A stretch of 64,000 nucleotides of DNA from an uncultured Oscillospiraceae bacterium (GTDB lineage: Bacteria; Bacillota; Clostridia; Oscillospirales; Ruminococcaceae), in contig USBI01000001.1 of the NCBI GenBank assembly GCA_900552945.1, positions 21,411-85,410 on the forward strand. Reading direction: 5' to 3'. The translations under genes were made by a program, and so were the position numbers. This document shows positions 61,971 to 64,000 of the stretch, piece after piece. Each line of letters begins with the position of its first letter. Position 1 is the first letter of the stretch. A model generated the notes under the pieces. It was not told where the DNA came from. It saw nothing but the letters and a program-made list of their open reading frames with translations, and ran no database searches.

Positions 61971-62634
61971 ATTCTGTTTTCATCTTAAAGCCAATTCCCC
62001 ACACTGCTTCAATGTAATCTTTTCCGCCTGCTTCCCTGAGTTTCTTCCGAAGATTGCTGATGTGTATTTTCAGCGAACTTTCAGTACAATCAGGAGTATC
62101 TTCGCTGATTCGGTCAAGCAGCAATGACTTGGAAAGCACCTGTGTTTGATTCTGCAAAAACAGCTTTAAAATGGCATATTCCGTCCTGGTTAATTTTATT
62201 TTTGTATCCCCAACGCAAACATTATGTGTATCGGTGTCCAACTGAATTTCTTCAAAGGTTAATATCTTGCCTTTATCGCAATGTTCAAAAGTGCGTAAAT
62301 GCACCGCAATGCGTGCCAGCAGTTCTTTGGCAGAAAAAGGTTTTGTCACATAGTCTACCGCTCCGCCAAGCAAAAGATTCACTTTATTGTCAATATCCGC
62401 CTTCGCGCTCATGACAACAACCGGGACTCCTTGAATATGAGGTAAAACTTCCTCACCGCTTAAACCGGGCAGCATCAGATCAAGCAGCACAAGGTCCGGC
62501 TTACTTTTTGAAAGGACCATCATCGCCTCGGTGCCGGAGTAAGCGCGAGAAACATTATACCCCTCCCTTTGGAGTGTTTCTTCCAGTACATTCCCAATAT
62601 GAAGGTCATCATCAATAATCAATATATTTTTCAT
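61969..62634 (-). CDS. OmpR family response regulator
   Basis: 221 residues: receiver domain with Asp in DLVLLDLMLPGLSGEEV (about residue 51) and Lys in YVTKPFSAKELLARI, and a C-terminal winged-helix (LTRTEYAILKLFLQNQTQVLSKSLLLDRI). It should pair with the kinase downstream. The stop codon lies just inside the permease remnant. The classical partner set (ABC ATPase plus permease) is lost, so the regulon may now lie elsewhere. Confidence 0.93.
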   Translation of the reverse strand: MKNILIIDDDLHIGNVLEETLQREGYNVSRAYSGTEAMMVLSKSKPDLVLLDLMLPGLSGEEVLPHIQGVPVVVMSAKADIDNKVNLLLGGAVDYVTKPFSAKELLARIAVHLRTFEHCDKGKILTFEEIQLDTDTHNVCVGDTKIKLTRTEYAILKLFLQNQTQVLSKSLLLDRISEDTPDCTESSLKIHISNLRKKLREAGGKDYIEAVWGIGFKMKTE

Positions 62635-63080
62635 GTATTTAAATTTTCTCCATTCTTACACACAACACCGGCAGACTCAAGGTAGATGCAACCACCTTTC
62701 ACAAACAACATCTATGCTGTAATTTTCGCGCACGGTCCTTCGGCAATTTTATTGCTATCATTCATGTAAAATGCTCTTCTGTGAACATCAACCTCTAGTA
62801 TAGTTGGTAAAACGAATCATCGCAAGAGATAAAATATTTCTCATACCATTTGTCACATACCAAATCGTTATCGATTTACATAAATAAAAAACCGCAAACC
62901 TTACATAGACATTCGGTTTGCGGGATTTACATTACAGAACGTGTATTTTGAGTTTGAAGCAAGAAACTGCTCAAGCAATGAAACGGAAATTTAAATCAAT
63001 TCAGGTCTTAACCTTTAAAAATCATCTAATTAAATTATTTCCCTGGCAAGACAGCCTAGCGTAAAAGCACAACGCTTTAA
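62635..63080. other. Intergenic region
   Basis: No gene seen. Holds the terminator of the HEPN-like gene (listed) and AT-rich sequence that must contain the response-regulator promoter. Confidence 0.5.
62892..62923 (-). terminator. Terminator of the HEPN-like gene
   Basis: 9-bp stem CCGCAAACC / GGTTTGCGG with a 14-nt loop, then TTTTTTATTTA on the minus strand. It lies after the restored stop codon at 63081. Confidence 0.82.
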
Positions 63081-63811
63081 CTAATCCTTCTGTTTTGTGC
63101 TCGTTAAAGATATGTATTCCCATTCAACCAAATCCAAAACGGAAGAAATGAGCTCGATCAGTTCAATCAATCGAAACGGCGGCAATTCATTTATTTCTTC
63201 ATACTCATCATTCGCTTCGTTTGTTCGAAACTGCCCATGGTTACCTGATTGCGGTATTTACGCACCGTTTCCAAACGCTGATAAATATCCGGATATTTCT
63301 GCCCAAATTCATCAATCGGAACAGAAAAAATCCTTTCAATAAAAACATATAATTTTACGTTGCTTTTAGATGAAACAGCAGATTTCGAATGCTCAAGGAA
63401 CATATCCGTCCAGAGTTTTTTTAACGCCCGTTCCAAAAAAGAATACAGCAAAGTTACCAAATGGCTGGATGAATGCCACACAATCCTTTCGCATAAAAAC
63501 ATTTCTCCCTGGCAGCTCATCATCATTTCATATTTTGTGAAGTCCCAGGTGCGAAATTCAGATTCATCCATTGCCGCATATCTTTGAAAATTAGATACAA
63601 CAGAACCAATATACTTTTTAATGGTTTGCGCAGTTTCGTAACAATATTGGTTGAGGAACCTCAGCTCATCATGATAAATAACAAATGGGTAAATGCTGCT
63701 TTCAAACAAATGATAATCCGGTTCTTTAACCGGAACGATATTATGGTTTTCGTCAAAAGTAAAGTAAAAGGCACTGTTATCCTCAATGCCATTGAAAAAA
63801 TCCAAATCCAC
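63081..63811 (-). pseudogene. HEPN-like protein gene, frameshifted inside R-N-x3-H motif
   Basis: The continuous frame (63191-63811) codes for 206 residues and ends shortly after RKYRNQVTMGSF. One C inserted near 63240 gives RKYRNQVTHGQF and keeps a frame open for about 53 more codons, ending at 63081. R-N-x3-H is the hallmark of HEPN RNases and related defence and RNA-processing proteins. The upstream helix LVTLLYSFLERALKKL resembles the first HEPN helix. So the gene probably coded for a HEPN-like protein of about 243 residues and is broken at the key His. The exact family is not recognised. Confidence 0.6.
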
Positions 63812-63867
63812 CTTGTATTATAGAGTAGTAGTTATTAGAGCCCCTCTCCAAGGGCTGTGTGCTACAC

Positions 63868-63945
63868 TGTAAGGGATGCTGTGGATTGGTGCAAATCTCC
63901 TACCACAAGATGGTTCAAGAAAGGTTCCAACCACAGCCCCTTACA
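63868..63945 (+). promoter_or_regulatory. Long hairpin at the window edge
   Basis: Arms TGTAAGGG-A-TGCTGTGG (63868-63884) and CCACAGC-CCCTTACA (63931-63945) pair over 15 bp around a 46-nt loop. An ATG at 63876 lies within the first arm. Preceded by an AGCCC/GGGCT hairpin (63838-63855). Identity unknown. Confidence 0.6.
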
Positions 63946-64000
63946 ATTTTGTTGATCAGTTAAATACCGCCAGACGGTTTATGTGGAACAAGGCTACAAA
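63876..64000 (+). CDS. Open-ended small ORF at the window edge
   Basis: An ATG followed by 41 sense codons to the window end (MLWIGANLLPQDG, later NTARRFMWNKAT). AAGGG abuts the ATG, which is too close for a normal ribosome site. It could be a real 5' gene end or part of a structured RNA. I cannot identify it. Confidence 0.3.
   Translation, partial: MLWIGANLLPQDGSRKVPTTAPYNFVDQLNTARRFMWNKAT

Noticed and set aside
63876-63910. Possible cobalamin riboswitch (GGTGCAAATC segment)
   Set aside because: Only a short GGTGCAAATC-like stretch matches; the other conserved blocks of that riboswitch are missing.
1-64000. rRNA genes and intact insertion sequences
   Set aside because: No 16S/23S/5S sequence and no transposase with DDE or Ser/Tyr motifs was recognised in the window.

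Overview
The window looks like chromosome from an anaerobic, endospore-forming member of the Clostridia, most like the Oscillospiraceae/Ruminococcaceae (the family level is inference). The support is SpoIIID, CwlD, a SpoIIQ-like M23 peptidase and a DivIVA-like protein; an [FeFe]-hydrogenase-like protein and a small ferredoxin; the clostridial cluster of FAD oxidoreductase, cmk, plsC and an IspH-S1 fusion; and clostridial signals (AGGAGG sites, TTGACA/TATAAT promoters, GC-stem/T-run terminators). Most genes lie on the minus strand.

Layout. 0-8.4 kb: end of an efflux adaptor gene, a small Cys-rich protein, radA, cwlD, pnp, rpsO, a DUF368 membrane protein and spoIIID. 8.7-24.2 kb: carbohydrate genes (GH43, GH8, a trehalase-like hydrolase, ROK kinase), an asymmetric two-subunit ABC exporter behind a possible leader peptide, an aldo/keto reductase, asnB and nth. 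24.2-37.1 kb: IspH-S1/plsC/cmk/FAD enzyme, an RpiR regulator with a large unassigned glycosidase-like protein, a MATE pump, an orphan fumarase beta subunit behind a DivIVA-like gene, and serC-serA with a promoter-proximal palindrome. 37.3-39.5 kb: a lipoprotein, the M23 peptidase and tRNAs Pro, Thr and Tyr. 39.5-46 kb: an accessory region with a duplicated tRNA-Tyr end, an azoreductase fragment, a ZIP transporter and a tightly overlapping operon of two ABC half-transporters, a YgbA-family and a YbaN-family gene. 46-64 kb: an anion permease, the hydrogenase-like protein, a beta-helix protein, an amidohydrolase, ferredoxin, a frameshifted repeat-protein gene, an APH-type kinase, ABC and MATE exporters, a Fur-family regulator with a pterin-synthase-like protein, a two-component system with a truncated ABC-2 permease, and a frameshifted HEPN-like gene.

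The most notable signal is a repeated 16-bp inverted repeat, GTTAG-N6-CTAAC. It occurs three times, once in front of the ZIP metal transporter and twice in front of the ABC/ABC/YgbA/YbaN operon. Together with the gene content it suggests one metal-responsive regulon in a probably acquired segment beside a tRNA-Tyr integration scar. Four decayed genes cluster in the second half: a single-base frameshift in a repeat protein, one inside an R-N-x3-H motif, a response regulator joined to a decapitated permease, and an azoreductase tail. All readings are by eye; no similarity search was run.
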